From assembly GCA_963971575.1 (NCBI GenBank), contig OZ020623.1:15254980-15318979 (forward strand): a stretch of DNA of 64,000 nt, in the 5' to 3' direction. This stretch comes from Liopterus haemorrhoidalis (Eukaryota > Arthropoda > Insecta > Coleoptera > Dytiscidae). The notes beneath the pieces were generated by a model. The model saw nothing but the letters and a program-made list of their open reading frames with translations. It searched no databases and had not been told where the DNA came from. Below are positions 43,805 to 55,699 of the stretch, piece after piece. The position numbers and the translations under genes are program-made. The stretch's first letter is position 1. The number at the start of each line of letters is the position of its first letter.

Positions 43805-44985
43805 CAGGGGTGGCCAAACCGGTTACATAACGAAATTTCACTGGACAAAATTACACGGGACAAAATTACACAGAAGAAATTACACATAGACAGAAATACA
43901 CAGGGAAGAAATTACACAAGGACGAAATTACACATACGAAAATTACACTAAGACAAAATTACACATTTAATTTACTTTAATTTACAGATACGAAAATTTA
44001 ATAAATAAAAAAATAAAAAAATGTATTTTAAGGGCTGGATTACGTAACCCTTGGTGATATTGAATAGCAAAAAAATGTATTTTATGGCTTGGATTAGTTA
44101 AACTTTAGTGTTTTTTTTTTGAATTAAGTAAATTTTAGTTACATTTTGAAAAAAAAAGTTTTTTTTAGAATAAGTCGACAATCGACAATCGATACCATAT
44201 TTCCATTTCACACATTCAATTTTTTTTTTCAATATTGAATTTAACAAAAAAATGTACATTACAGCTTCCTATTAAATTAAATATCTCAATTTCCTGAAAA
44301 ACACTAAAACTTACTTAATCCAACCAATATTTTTATTTTTTAAAAAGAACATTAGAATTAACTTAATTCAATCCTTAAAATAGATTTTTTTAACGTTAAA
44401 AAATATTGTACTTAACCCAATCCTGAAAATATTTTTTTTGTGTTTATTCATATTTGAGACCAAAAATTACTTAATCCAACCCTAAGATACATTTATTTTA
44501 AATTTATTCAAAAAACACGATAGTTTACTTAATCCAACCCTTAAATTACAATTTTAAAAATGTATTAAAAAAACACGATAATTTACTAAAGCCAACCCTG
44601 AAAACACATTTTTTTTGTATTTATTCATATAACACTAAAATTTACTTAATTCAGCCCTGAAAATACAATTTTTTTATTAATTCATATAACACTAAAATTT
44701 ACTTTTTCCAGCCCTTAAAATACAATTTTTTATTTTTCCAAAAAAAACATCAAAACTTACTTAATCCAACCCTTTAAAAAAATGTTTTATATAAAAGAAC
44801 ACAAACAGAAAATTCATAAACACAAAAAAATTAAATGTGTAATTTTGTCTTAGTGTAATTTTCGTATGTGTAATTTCGTCCTTGTGTAATTTCTTCCCTG
44901 TGTTATTTTGTCTATGTGTAATTTCTTCTGTGTAATTTTGTCCCGAGTAATTTTGTCCAATGTAATTCTGTCCTGACACCGCGAA
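43805..44985. mobile_element. Foldback element built from AAATTACAC units
   Basis: Starts GCAGGGGTGGCCAAACCGG, then about ten spaced AAATTACAC motifs (43850-43955). The right end (44835-44975) is the inverse, GTGTAATTT motifs in the same spacing, complementary over about 120 bp. Between them lies a second, unrelated tandem array. No coding region. Confidence 0.85.
44030..44790. repeat. Degenerate tandem array, about 60-65 bp unit
   Basis: About ten units share ACTTAATCCAACCCT and AACACTAAAATTT blocks. The first units near 44030-44110 are in inverted orientation (GGCTGGATTA, AAACTTTAGTG). Confidence 0.7.
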
Positions 44986-45114
44986 ACCATGATGTTATGC
45001 ACCCACAAACTTTGTAATATAAAAACTATTACGTTTAAAAACAGAAAATTTTCTCGGCTGTGAATTTACGTTGTCCCTCTTTACGTTGTCCGTAAAATAA
45101 GGTCTCCATTTTAT

Positions 45115-46113
45115 AGGTCTGTCTGTCTGTCTGTCTGTCTGTTCGGTCAAAATTGTAGCCAAACGGCTAAACCTAGAGAGTTGAAATTTGGCATGCTTAT
45201 ACAACTCGTTGACCCGCACATAGGAAAAATACTAAAACATCTAAAAAACATATCCCTCTAAAAATATAAACAAATATGTGCTCATCGAAAAAAAAAATAT
45301 TTTTTTTAAATTCTGAGTAGGGTATCAAATGAAAGCCCTTAGTACGTGGATTAACGATCAAAATTTTATTTTTGCAAAATAAATTATTTTGATGCGATTT
45401 TTGCCAAAATTGTGCAAAAAAAAATTTGTCCCACACCCTGTAACCCAGATGGTTTAAACTAAAAATCTGAAAAAATTCTAAGTAATGTACATTGGTGTGA
45501 ACCGGAATAGTACAACAGGAATTTTTGATCAGATTATGTTTTCGGAAAATAACGCATTTTTTGTGTTTTTAACTAAAATATGTTAACTATTTAATACGTT
45601 GTGTAACATATCACAACAATAACTCTCGTGGCGTGGTTGGATTCGTCATGCGCTTAATAATATAAGTTAACTTGCAAACTAGGGTTCGAATCCTGTTGAT
45701 TTTATTTTTTATTTTTTTTTTGCATTTTTATTTTGTTTAAGTTATTTTGTTAAAATTCTAGTTATATTTGGTAAATAGTGCATTTAATTTTTAAAAGCGT
45801 AAATTTAATAACCAGTGGAAAGTGTTGAAATTATAATTTAATTGTATGTTTGACGAAATCAAAGGGCGGGACTTATGATGTAAGCAACCAATGGAAGCCA
45901 TAGGTGCAATATTCAAAATCTTAATGAACTTTGCTATATAAAAAAAATACTGCATATATTTAGAAACTCAAATAATGGTATTAGGCATTCGAATTAAAAT
46001 TCATAAAAAAATATTTTGACATAAAATTTGTTTTGGCATCCCAAATAATCATCGTTCAGTTACTAAATACCTGCAAAACCCAGAAATGTGTGAAAATTCA
46101 CACTTCACATCAA
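45115..46113 (+). repeat. TCTG composite element, copy C (5' truncated)
   Basis: Starts AGGTCTGTCTG without the usual first 50 bp, five or six TCTG units, then the standard body and right end CACTTCACATCAA. It separates the mariner TIR from the rest of the mariner. The tRNA-like segment is at 45623-45699. Confidence 0.85.
45623..45699 (+). ncRNA. tRNA-like segment in TCTG copy C
   Basis: B box GGTTCGAATCC as in copies A and B, with a few substitutions in the first half. Confidence 0.55.
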
Positions 46114-46237
46114 TTTTTTTTTCACAAAGAAAAACACGTTTATTTGTAATGAGTTATACATTGTTGGAAAGCCTGAACTTTCAAAATTTCTCTACATAAT
46201 CCCTGTTGCGATAGATGCATTTTCGCATGGGGTGTAG

Positions 46238-47330
46238 CCTAGGATGATTAAGTAAAGGATGCGCTATTCGTATGCTAACAACCTTGACGATTGTGTGGAA
46301 ACCCCTGTTGAGAAAGAAGGCATTATATGTCTGTACTGTGCACACTGCAACTACGTAATGCGCATGTGCTACATTTGAATTTGAAACAAGCGTATTTTTA
46401 AATGAAAATAATTATGGAATTTCTTAGAAATTATTCTAAAATCTCGTAATTTCACAACAAATTTTATAACATATTTGAGAAATTTGTATAACACGGTGTT
46501 AATTTTCTGCGTCTCGTGTCAAACGGACCTGAAACTGTATAAATGTGTATTTAAAATTTATCTAATCATTTTAAAATAATATTATTTGTCATTAAAACAA
46601 TCTTTAATGATATTTTAAAAATTAAAGGCTGCCAATAAAGGAGGCAATATTATGGATTTAATCAGTCAGTTAAAGGATAAAGTGGTAGTTACAATAAACT
46701 AAAATAAGCTTGAAAAATATTAGTGCCGAATAATACTACCCAAACATCTTGTTGCGAAAATAACATACTATGGCCCGATTGCAAGAATCTCTATTAAATT
46801 TAATGATTCAAAATACCAGAGGTGGCTAGCTATGGGTCCTTTTCAAATATTCCGATAAGACGTTGAAGGGCCCACATCCTTTGAGTATCCCCCCACAAAC
46901 CAGAAATTAATTTAATTTTTATCGTTCGATTAATGAAGGATTGAAAGACGGATGTACAAAATGAAATATATGGGGGAGGGGGCGCAGAGGGGTTAATTTT
47001 TATATATATTTTTTTACATTACATAGAAATATTCCAATCTTTACCTATAAGGGATGGTTTGATAATTTTTATTTGGTTGTGATAATTGATTAAATGAAAG
47101 TATGAAAATAAAATATATAACACAAATAGATACACATATTTTTATTCGTTTTGAAATATCACAAGTCTATTGAACATTTTTCTTTTCGCCACCTTGTGTA
47201 TATCTAACAATTTAGCACAGTAATAGCGTCTTACTTGTGTACGCAGTACGGCGATATATATCTTTCTCACTCAGTAAGGGTTTCCACACATTTTACACAC
47301 GAATAGCGCATCCTTTACTTAATCATCCTA
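46238..47330. mobile_element. Nonautonomous DNA transposon in the mariner
   Basis: Inverted ends share TAGGATGATTAAGTAAAG and continue perfectly for 32 bp. The flank GGGTGTAG is repeated on both sides (46230-46237, 47331-47338), an 8-bp duplication, or 6 bp if the end is taken as CCTAGG. No coding region. hAT-like is the best guess. Confidence 0.8.
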
Positions 47331-47534
47331 GGGTGTAGCATTTTTCGTATATCCGTGTCATAGAACTCTCCCGCCGGGGCACGCAGGTAGCGTGCGACCT
47401 CGACTCCTCGTTGGTCCTGAAATTCGTCCCACCCAGGTGTGACTTCAACGCAGGAAAGAGATGATAATCACTTGGTGCTAGGTCCGGACTGTAGGGGTGG
47501 GGTGTATGACGGCATCCCATCCAAATTAGCTGAT

Positions 47535-50166
47535 TTTTATTTATTTATTTATTTATTTTAGTTAAGTTACCCAATAGAAATATTTGTAAAAATTGTTCCT
47601 ATAACAGGGTGACACAAGAAAATACAGAAAAAATAATAATTTTATAAAGTACGTTGCACAAATATTAAATTAAACAAAAGTAAAGAAAAATAAAAACATA
47701 TACAAATTATTATTTCCAAAACAGTATTTCTTGAAACGTTGCAATGGGCAGGCATAAACATCCATACCAGGGTCAATTTTGTTGAAATAGCTAGACATTC
47801 TAGCTATAGGAGAATTCAGTCCCAAATTATGTACTTTTAAATGGTTTATTGTAGAGCAGCCCACGGTTAGAGCCCTGCAAATCCGCGGGTATCCGCAGAT
47901 TATCCGCGGGTATCCACAACTTTTCTGCGGATGCGGATAAATTATCATTTAAACCATGCGGATGCGGATCGGATGCGGATTAAATGTCATATCCGCTTAT
48001 CCGCAATATCCGCGTGAACATTAAATCTTCGGTTACTTTCGGAGAAACAAGCAATTGTGTTCTGACTACGCAGTCCTCGGTTATTTGATATCGGTATATA
48101 CATGATATTTTGTAGTATTCAATCTCACTTTATGTTATTTTTATTGAGACAATTGTCCATGATCAAGACTAAGTTGAGACAATCAACTTAACTTTCTTTT
48201 TATTATTGAATATATTATAGAAAATAATATTTTGGACAAAAGTTTCCTGGTACACTTTCGACATAATTCTTCCTACCTCTGCTCTAATTCTGGCTTTTAA
48301 ATCTGATAAAGGTTTTTTTTTTACATAAAACTGATCAGTAAGTTTTATTTAAATACCAAAATTTACCTACATAATTTTTTCTCGAAAATTTTATTATGTA
48401 ACCAGCCAATTTTTTTATACTACCCGAAGTAAAAAGTCTTGCAGATCCCAAAAATTTGAAAAATGACACATGTTGCTATTTGAAAAAGTTGCAACGCCTA
48501 ACTCATGCGCGAAATGGCGTAAGAGAATTACTTGATCCTAAAAATATGAAGCACCTTCTATCAAGTAACTTTTCTGATTAATTTTTTTTCAAATTCAATA
48601 TTAAAAAAAGCAGCACGCCACTTACTCCCTACGAAAAAGAACGCTTAGGCCCCCCAAAATTGTTATCTCTCTCTAGATTTAAATAAGTTATTAGCGCATC
48701 TAGACCTTAAAACTTTTGGGGCCCCTTAGGGTAGGTTAGTAATAAATAAGCTGGTAAATCCAAAAATTTTCAGTAGCGTTTTAGAGCAGAGATTACCTAA
48801 ACAGGCGAAATATGTTAGTTCTTTCCAAACTGACAGCAAAACCTGTAGTGCGGATAGTGCGGATATTTTTGCGGATGCGGATCGGATGCGGATACAGAAA
48901 AGCTTATCCGCGCAGGGCTCTACACACGGTTTCTTAAAGCATGAGAGCCACAATTGAAATTCATAAATGGAATTAATGAATATGTATCTACCATGATATT
49001 TAAATTTTTGTATAGGAACGTAAGATCTAAAATAATGCGTCTGGAACGTAAGCTTTTTAAATTGTAAAAAATAAGATTATCGTCGTAAGATCTGTAATAC
49101 TGACGTCTATTGAATTTAAAGTTTAACCTGTCTATAAATTTCTTTTGCACTTTCTCAACTTGCTCAATATAGACATTGTACTGAGGATTCCATATTGTGC
49201 TGGCAAATTCCAAATGGCTTCTAACCAGACTATTAAAAAGAATAATGAGTGGTTTCGGATCAGTAAATTCATTGGCAGCTCTAAAAATAAACCCCAGATT
49301 TCTAAGAGCCCTTCGCACAATTTCACAAATGTGCCGGTCAAAAATTAGTTTTGAGTCTAGGATGATACCGAGATCCTTAACTTCAGCTACAGTTTTCAAA
49401 GGAGATCCATACAAACTATAATTGAAAATAAACACTAAAATTTCTAGTAAAATTGATTAAACTACAATTACTGGGGTTAAGAGTCAGTTTGTTTCTGTCA
49501 CAATAATCACACAAACTGTGTAAGTCGTTTTGGCGTTCCTAACAGTGCTCTACCTTGGTGACACATTTGTATAATTTTAAGTCATCAGCATATAAAAGAA
49601 ATTGATAATTTCTAAAACAATCACCAATATCACTGATAAATATCTAAAACAGCAGAGGACCAAGGTGCGAGCCCTGTGGAACACCAGGGGTGACAGGGTT
49701 GCTGACTCGAAATTATTAATAGCAACAAACTGACTTCTGTTTTTGCGATACGACTCAAGCCAACGAAGCAGGTTTCCACAGATACCGAATTTCTCCAATT
49801 TAGTCAATAGTGTTGGATGATGAACTTTATAAAAGGCTTTGGAGAAATCCGTGTAAATAGCAGAAACCTGTTGTCTACGATCAACACTTCAGTAACATAT
49901 TGTACGAAGGGAACTAAGTTCAATTGTACCGACCTACCTTTATAGAACCCGTGTTGCTGCTGCGGTATGTATTGTTGTGTTAAGAAAAAAAGTTGCTCCA
50001 CAATACATACTTCAAAAATATTAGCAAAAATTGACAACAAAGAAATTGGACGATAATTCTCAATGTTACATTTTGAACCAGTTTTGAGTATAGGAGTTAT
50101 TTGTGCATTCTTCTAGTATTCAGGGATACTTCATTTTTTAAGGATTTATTAAAAAGCAATGAGTGA
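47535..50166 (-). mobile_element. 5'-truncated Jockey/CR1-type LINE in the mariner
   Basis: Flanked by a 7-bp duplication AGCTGAT (47528-47534, 50167-50173). RT pieces on the minus strand: YIPQQQHGFYKGRSVQLNL (49950), GVPQGSHLGPLLF (49680), LLYADDLKLY (49570, catalytic Asp pair), VKDLGIILDSKLIFDRHI, then IWNPQYNVYIEQVEKVQK and IDRLNFKFNRRQYY (thumb and C terminus). The last part resumes beyond the hAT insertion with LNSPIARMSSYFNKI. The tail is an AAATA repeat at 47535-47560. Stops interrupt the frame. Confidence 0.9.
47868..48922. mobile_element. TAGAGCCC-family hAT, copy 2 (1055 bp)
   Basis: Ends TAGAGCCCTGCAAATCCG and CCGCGCAGGGCTCTA, flanks CCCACGGT and CACACGGT (7 of 8). Inverted relative to copy 1 at 37098. 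It splits the LINE ORF just before its C terminus. Confidence 0.92.
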
Positions 50167-51147
50167 AGCTGATGAGGTTGATTGTTACACTGGCGGTGTG
50201 GGGACGAGTGTTGTCCTGATGAAAATGCACTCCCTTCGTCAGCATGACCTTTCTTTTATTTTAAATTGCACGGTGCATGTTCTTCAAAGTTTGACAGTAG
50301 CGAGCAGCGTTTATTTTTGTCCCGGTAGGCATGAACTCGCACAACAATATCCCCTTCCTATCCCAAAACACAGTGCCATCACTTGGTCAGCAGACAATAT
50401 TTGTTTAAACTTTCGCGGCTTCGGCGATCCTGAATGCCGCCACTGACGGGACTGATCTTTTGTCTCTGGTATCGTGTAATGTACCCAAATTTCGTCTCCA
50501 GTGACAATTGAGTCCAAAAATTCCTCACCATCTTTTGCGTAGCAATCAAGAAATTCGCGGGCTGTTTTACCCGTTGCAGTTGGTGATCTTTGGGTCGCAT
50601 TCTGGGGACCCACCTTGCACACACCTTGTGTGATGCAAATTTTCTGTCAAAATCTTGTCATAGTAGTCTTACTGACACCAGGGATCAATTTGCACAGCTT
50701 CCGAATCGTCACCCGTCGATCTTCAAGCATTACCCTCTTCACTTTTGCAATCATTTCAACTGAAAACGATTACTGTCCGGCACGCTGTTCATGGACGTCT
50801 GTACGTCCGTTTTTATTTCATGCTCTTCACCATTTTCGCATGTTTTTAATGTCCGTACACTGTTGTCCATACACTTCATTTAACTGTTGATAAATTTCTA
50901 TAGGCGTAGTGTCCTTAGCACACGAAAAACGAATCACAGAACGTAACTCACACCTGGCGGTAGCGGCAAGTGGGAGCTCCATTGCGGACGGCTACCAAAC
51001 CAAGATTTAGCGTCACAGACAGCTCGAAGTGGTGGGGTTTTGTAGGTGGGGAATCAAGCTAAATTCCAGTGTTGCCAGATCTTGCATTAAAGCATTCCTC
51101 GCAACTCCATCGTCTTGGAGATCTTATTTTACGGACAACCCTCGCAT

Positions 51148-52130
51148 TAAGGTTTAGCCAATGTAATCAATTAATTTTTATTCATTAAAATTTACCCTCT
51201 ATAACGCCCCTTAGGGCGACGTGGATGACCTTTGCCGCTCAAAAGAAACAGTTGCCTCACGGTAATCTCTTGAGAAAGGTAATGACGCTTTGCTCTCGAA
51301 TTACAGGAAGAGCAGCAAGATTTTTTTTACAATAACATGCAGAAATCATACATGCCACTATTAATTATCATGTATTTTCGTATTAAAAGTACAATTTGTA
51401 TTAACTCTTATTATAGTACAAGATCCCGAAGAATTTTAAAAAATTTATAATTTTTTCTGTTGTGCATGAAATATAACTCTCTGTTTTCCATAATTTTTGA
51501 ATATTTAAATGAAATAAAAATAAACATTTTTCTTACAATTTAAATTTTATTGTAACAAACCTAGAACGAAATAATAATTAAAGTGTATTCACATTAAGAA
51601 TGATATGAAGTCACAGTTGAAAAACTTGATGTGTTGCAAATTCGTTAAAAGTTAGGTTATATACAACTACTTTAACCTCGCTCCTTCATATGTCAAACAG
51701 AAATACGACTGAACAATGGTATTTACACGTGGCAACGTAGGAAAGTTGTACCAACATGTAGTAGTCAAATGTAACAATTGAGTAATGCTTTCATGTTGGT
51801 TAAATTACATTATGATGTTGGTAATTTTATGATGTTCATAATGGACAAGTGTGACGTATTGTCATTCTTATCGTGAATGGACTTTATGGACTTCTTAATA
51901 ATATCGAAACTATTTACACGTTGTCCTGAAAACAAGGAAATGCTATATTAAAACGAGTTAACTGCATATTATGCGGTGGAATGACAATTTTTTTGACATC
52001 TGACAATGATATCTGTAGGTTGTACTGAGCGAATTTATTTTTTTTGTGCTTTAAAGCGCAGTCCTTTTTATTTCGGCAAATGTTAATTTTTCCTTGTTTT
52101 CGCGGAGCGCAAAAGGAATCAATTATTAAA
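51148..52130. other. Intergenic, nothing recognised
   Basis: AT-rich. A GC-richer patch at 51195-51300 (CGCCCCTTAGGGCG palindrome) may be a MITE end. Minus-strand frames here show no family resemblance. Confidence 0.4.
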
Positions 52131-52139
52131 ATTTGCATG

Positions 52140-52530
52140 ATTCTGCATATATTAACAAAACAAAAACGTTTCTTCATTATACCTAGGAAATCCTAAAAAG
52201 CTGCTTCATGCGTGCGGCTTAAAAATTAGTATCGGGCCCGATACGGACCGCGGGTCATAAGCTGGACATCAATGGTATAGCTGTTTCTGATTATACCTAG
52301 CAAATCCTAAAAAGCCGCTCAATGCGTGTCATTTAAAAATTAATATCACACGGTCCGCGGGCATAACATCAATTGACACATCATATTTTCGTCAAGTTAC
52401 CGTTCATACTGACTAAGCCAGATGCTTGTTCGAGGTACATCGTTCCCGTTCCCACCACTCAGATCGTGACCGACCGCATGCCGCAAGACCCGCTAGCACC
52501 CAGGAACTTAGCGTTATGTTAAGAAAGAAA
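52140..52530 (-). repeat. Second copy of the 114-bp-unit repeat
   Basis: Inverse of 32400-32960: two units with TACCTAGGAAATCC and GCTGTTTCTGATTAT, then the flank with CCGCATGCCGCAAGACCCGC matching the inverse of 32430-32490. Confidence 0.8.
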
Positions 52531-52544
52531 TGTGGGCTTTCATA

Positions 52545-52910
52545 TATATATAATTTTCAAAGCAGTATTTCCTGCAACGTTGAGCAGGCATATACATACA
52601 TGCTAGGGCCTATTTTGTTAATATAAATAATATAAATAACACTAGACTTTTGGCCGCCACAGACAAAATTGTTTTTCGCCTTGTTGACAAAATTGTTTTT
52701 CGCATGTTGACCAAATTCAACAACGGATATATTATACAAAGTTCCGCCTAATCGTTTTGAATAGACTTTACATGCGTTCAACATTTACCCGCCTATCCAA
52801 ATTTTGCGCTACATTCAAGCGCCTGCTTCGCCTGTGCGTAATACCGGCTCTGCCATTCTATTGGAGAATTCAGTCCCAAATTACTCTTAAATGGTTTATG
52901 ATAGAAATAT
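52545..52910 (-). mobile_element. LINE 3'-end fragment, same family as 47535
   Basis: AGCAGTATTTCCTGCAACGTT and GGAGAATTCAGTCCCAAATTA match 47720-47840. An unrelated insertion occupies about 52625-52850, including an AGTCTGTT-family end (CCGCCTAATCGTTTTGAA). Confidence 0.7.
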
Positions 52911-52973
52911 CCTTTTGTCAATTCATACATAATCCTTCCCTGTATTAAGTAATTGAATTAAAGGTGTACTTAC

Positions 52974-53147
52974 CAAGTATACCTAAGCGGAAGTTGATAG
53001 TAACCACTATGACGTGTCCATAGGAAGCAAGTACAGTCCCGTCATATGGATTACCCGAGTTCCATTCGTAACTCTCTCCATGAACGTAAACTATGCACGG
53101 TAAAGCAGCGGTGGCACTTCCGGTTCCGCTTGTGTCTTCACTTCCGC
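52974..53147 (-). CDS. Neuroligin-like exon (58 residues)
   Basis: One internal exon of an insect neuroligin, a postsynaptic adhesion protein with a catalytically inactive cholinesterase-like ectodomain. Acceptor TTTTTGCAG at 53148, donor CTTG|GTAAGT at 52973, phase 1 at both ends. The peptide begins [11 protein letters not shown] and contains [15 protein letters not shown] and [12 protein letters not shown], ending NFRLGIL. These motifs form the conserved strand and oxyanion-loop region of neuroligin/esterase folds; [15 protein letters not shown] is typical of insect neuroligins. The exon is GC-richer than its surroundings and open throughout. No other exon was found, which is expected for a gene with long introns. 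A retained carboxylesterase is less likely. Confidence 0.85.
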
Positions 53148-53485
53148 CTGCAAAAACAACAAATGCTCCATTCATAACATATCCGGCACATATTCAGATA
53201 TTTAATAATTAGACAAGTTTTGAATGCATCTGTTGTTAATATAGAATATGTTCAAATAGTTTTAAGTTAGTAATTTTAGGGTTGTGTGGTGTAGATAAAG
53301 ACTGAGATGTGGAGAAGTTGGAGTTTGAATACTGGAAAGTTATTTCTGAGTAATAAGCTTTGATATAACTACTGACCAACTAGTCAAAGTATAAAGGCGG
53401 TTTTAGATAGTCGTTCTTAGGAGGATATCGACTTATATAAGTAATCCAAAATATCAGAAAATTTACGTCACAATCTATTAAAAAA
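53148..53485. other. Neuroligin intron, nothing recognised
   Basis: AT-rich intronic sequence upstream of the exon. Confidence 0.45.
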
Positions 53486-54619
53486 TTGATGTGAAGTGTG
53501 AATTTTCACACATTGCAGGGTTTCGTAGGTATATAATAAGTGAAGGCGGCATGCTGAGTTAGTAGGACAAATTTTGCTTTGTACTAATCACGGCAAAATG
53601 AACGATATTAAAACTAATTTATCGTCTGTTAATCTAAGAGCTTTAAAAACAAATTTTAAGTTAAAATATTTTTTTGTTAATTTTTATTCGAATACCTTAT
53701 ACCATTATTTAGGTTTCTAAATATGTGCAGAAATTTTTTATATAGCAAGGTTCATTAAGATTTTGAAAATTGCGCCTATGGCTTCCATTGGTTGTTTTAA
53801 GTCATATGCTCCGCCCCTCTGGTTTCGTATACATGACACATAGAATGAAAATATATTTCCAACAATTCCAATTGGTTAATAAATGTACATTTGCCAAAAT
53901 ATAACTAGAATATTGCCAAAATAATTTAAATAAAATAAAAATGAAAAAAAAAAAAAACAAAAATAAAATTGTCTCCTCTGCCCGGGAGTGAACCCCAGAT
54001 CGCTGCTTAGCAAGCGAGCAAGCTAACCATTAGACCAGGCTACACCTTCTACTATAGTGTGTTACATAACTATAAGTTTTGTACATTTTCAACCAAAAAA
54101 CACAAAAAATGCGTTATTTTTCGAAAACATAATCAGATCCAAAAATCCTGTTGTACTATTCCGGTTCACACCAATGTACATTACTTAGAATTTTTAGTTT
54201 CAACCATCTGGGCTACAGGGTGTGGGACAAAATTTTATTTGCACAATTTTGGCAAATATCGCGTCAAAATAATTTTATTGCAAAAATAAAATTTTGATTG
54301 TTAATTCACGTACTAAGGGCTTTCATTTGATACCCTATTCAGAATAATAAAAAAATATATTTTTTTTTCGATGAGCACATATTTGTTTATATTTTTAGGG
54401 GGATATGCTTTTTAGATGTTTTAGTATTTTTCCTATGTGCGGGTCAAAAAGTTGTATAAGCATGCCAAATTTCAATTCTCTAGGTTTAGCCGTTTGGCTA
54501 CAATTTTTACCGAAGAGACAGACAGAAAGGAAGACTATCAGACTCACAGACAGACAAACAGACTGACAGACAGACAAAATGACGGTATAAGGGTTTTTTG
54601 GTCACACCTACAAAACCCT
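53486..54619 (-). repeat. TCTG composite element, copy D
   Basis: Minus strand: left end AGGGTTTTGTAGGTGTGACC, imperfect TCTG tract (54520-54580), standard body, then a different tRNA-like segment at 53971-54048. The right end TGTGAATTTTCACACATTGC matches copy E rather than A-C in its last 150 bp. Confidence 0.85.
53971..54048 (-). ncRNA. Second type of tRNA-like segment (copy D)
   Basis: Minus strand: TGGTCTAATGGTTAGC (good A box), then TCGCTTGCTAAGCAGCGA (anticodon-arm-like stem), and GGGGTTCACTCCCGGG (T arm and B box). It is closer to a real tRNA than the segments in A-C, but acceptor-stem pairing is poor. Confidence 0.65.
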
Positions 54620-54656
54620 AAAAAGGTTCAAAATGAAATAATTCTACATCTCATTT

Positions 54657-54707
54657 TTCGCGTTTTGTAGGTGTGACCACCAAAAAACCCTTAGAACGTC
54701 ACACATG

Positions 54708-54742
<35 letters not shown>

Positions 54743-54781
54743 GTGTCTGTCTGTCTGCCTGGCTGCCTGCCTGCCCCTCTA

Positions 54782-54816
<35 letters not shown>

Positions 54817-54995
54817 GTACGATAGAAATTGTAGTTAAACGGCTTAACATAGAAAGTTAAAACTTGGCTATATACAACTCTTTGACCCACATATAGGAAA
54901 AATACTGAGAGTTCAAAAAAACACACCCCGAGATAAATATAAACAAAAATACTAACAAAAACCACTAACGTAGAATAAGGAACGAAAAGTAGTTT
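54657..54995 (+). repeat. Divergent TCTG element, head-to-head with copy D
   Basis: GCGTTTTGTAGGTGTGACCA, a long degenerate TCTG tract (54708-54820), then ATTGTAGTTAAACGGCTTAA and CCACATATAGGAAAAATAC. The right half is missing. Confidence 0.75.
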
Positions 54996-55299
54996 TTTAA
55001 AACTATTTTTTTTTTAACACGATTTTAGCCAAAAATGTGCTAAACTATAATACACATACACATCAACTTAAATTTTATATAAATCATTTTAAAATATCTT
55101 TGGATTGTTATTTATAATTTATTCAGTAGAACTGTCTTGAAATAAATATCTTGTATGAAAATAGTCAATAAAAATATTTAAAAACGTGCAACATCTGTAT
55201 TAATTCTGTATGTTAGTTGGAAATACGCATACGTGTGACATATTCCCTCTCACGCTCTGATTGGTCAGAAGTTACGAGACAAACTTTACAAAGTTTACG

Positions 55300-55545
55300 A
55301 TGAGTGAAGACAGAATGGTTAAGAGAATATGGGAGGTAAGAGTGAATACCCGTCGACTAGTGAGAAGACCTCACAAGAGATGGAGAGATCAGCTAACCAA
55401 AGATCTAATAAGTATTGGTATGCAGGATTCATGGAACGACCTGACAATTAACAGATCAAGACGAAGGCCTTATGTTATTGAGGCCAATAAACAACCCGGC
55501 TCAAACAGAAGACAGGGCCCAAAGAAGAAGAAAAAGATAATATTA
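55300..55545 (+). mobile_element. LINE ORF2 C-terminal fragment
   Basis: The frame includes MSEDRMVKRIWEVRVNTRR, RPHKRWRDQLTKDLI and GSNRRQGPKKK, the arginine-rich C terminus of a non-LTR element, ending in an A/G-rich tail. Confidence 0.65.
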
Positions 55546-55652
55546 TTTTTATTCCATAATAAACATACAGCTTTTTTCTTGCGCTACTTTAACTTATAAT
55601 AGATCTACGAAATCCTGAATTGTATACAAATTCATACTTTAGATCATTTTTT

Positions 55653-55699
55653 AGGGTTTTGCAGGTATGACCAAAAAGCCCTTATACCGTCATTTTGTC

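Larger units (their letters stand above)
45086..51147 (-). mobile_element. Mariner split by three insertions
   Basis: The left TIR TTGTCCGTAAAATAAGGTCT (45087) and right TIR (inverse GTTGTCCGTAAAATAAGATC, 51138) bound the element. Transposase pieces on the minus strand run from about 50982 (MELPLAATARCELRSVIRF, YQQLNEVYGQQCTDIK) through TGDEIWVHYTIPETK (50480) to a stop at the LINE boundary. They resume at 47520 with HPYSPDLAPSDYHLF and end NRDYVEK-like near 46185. Removing the insertions leaves about 1.3 kb, normal for mariner. The frame is decayed. Confidence 0.85.
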
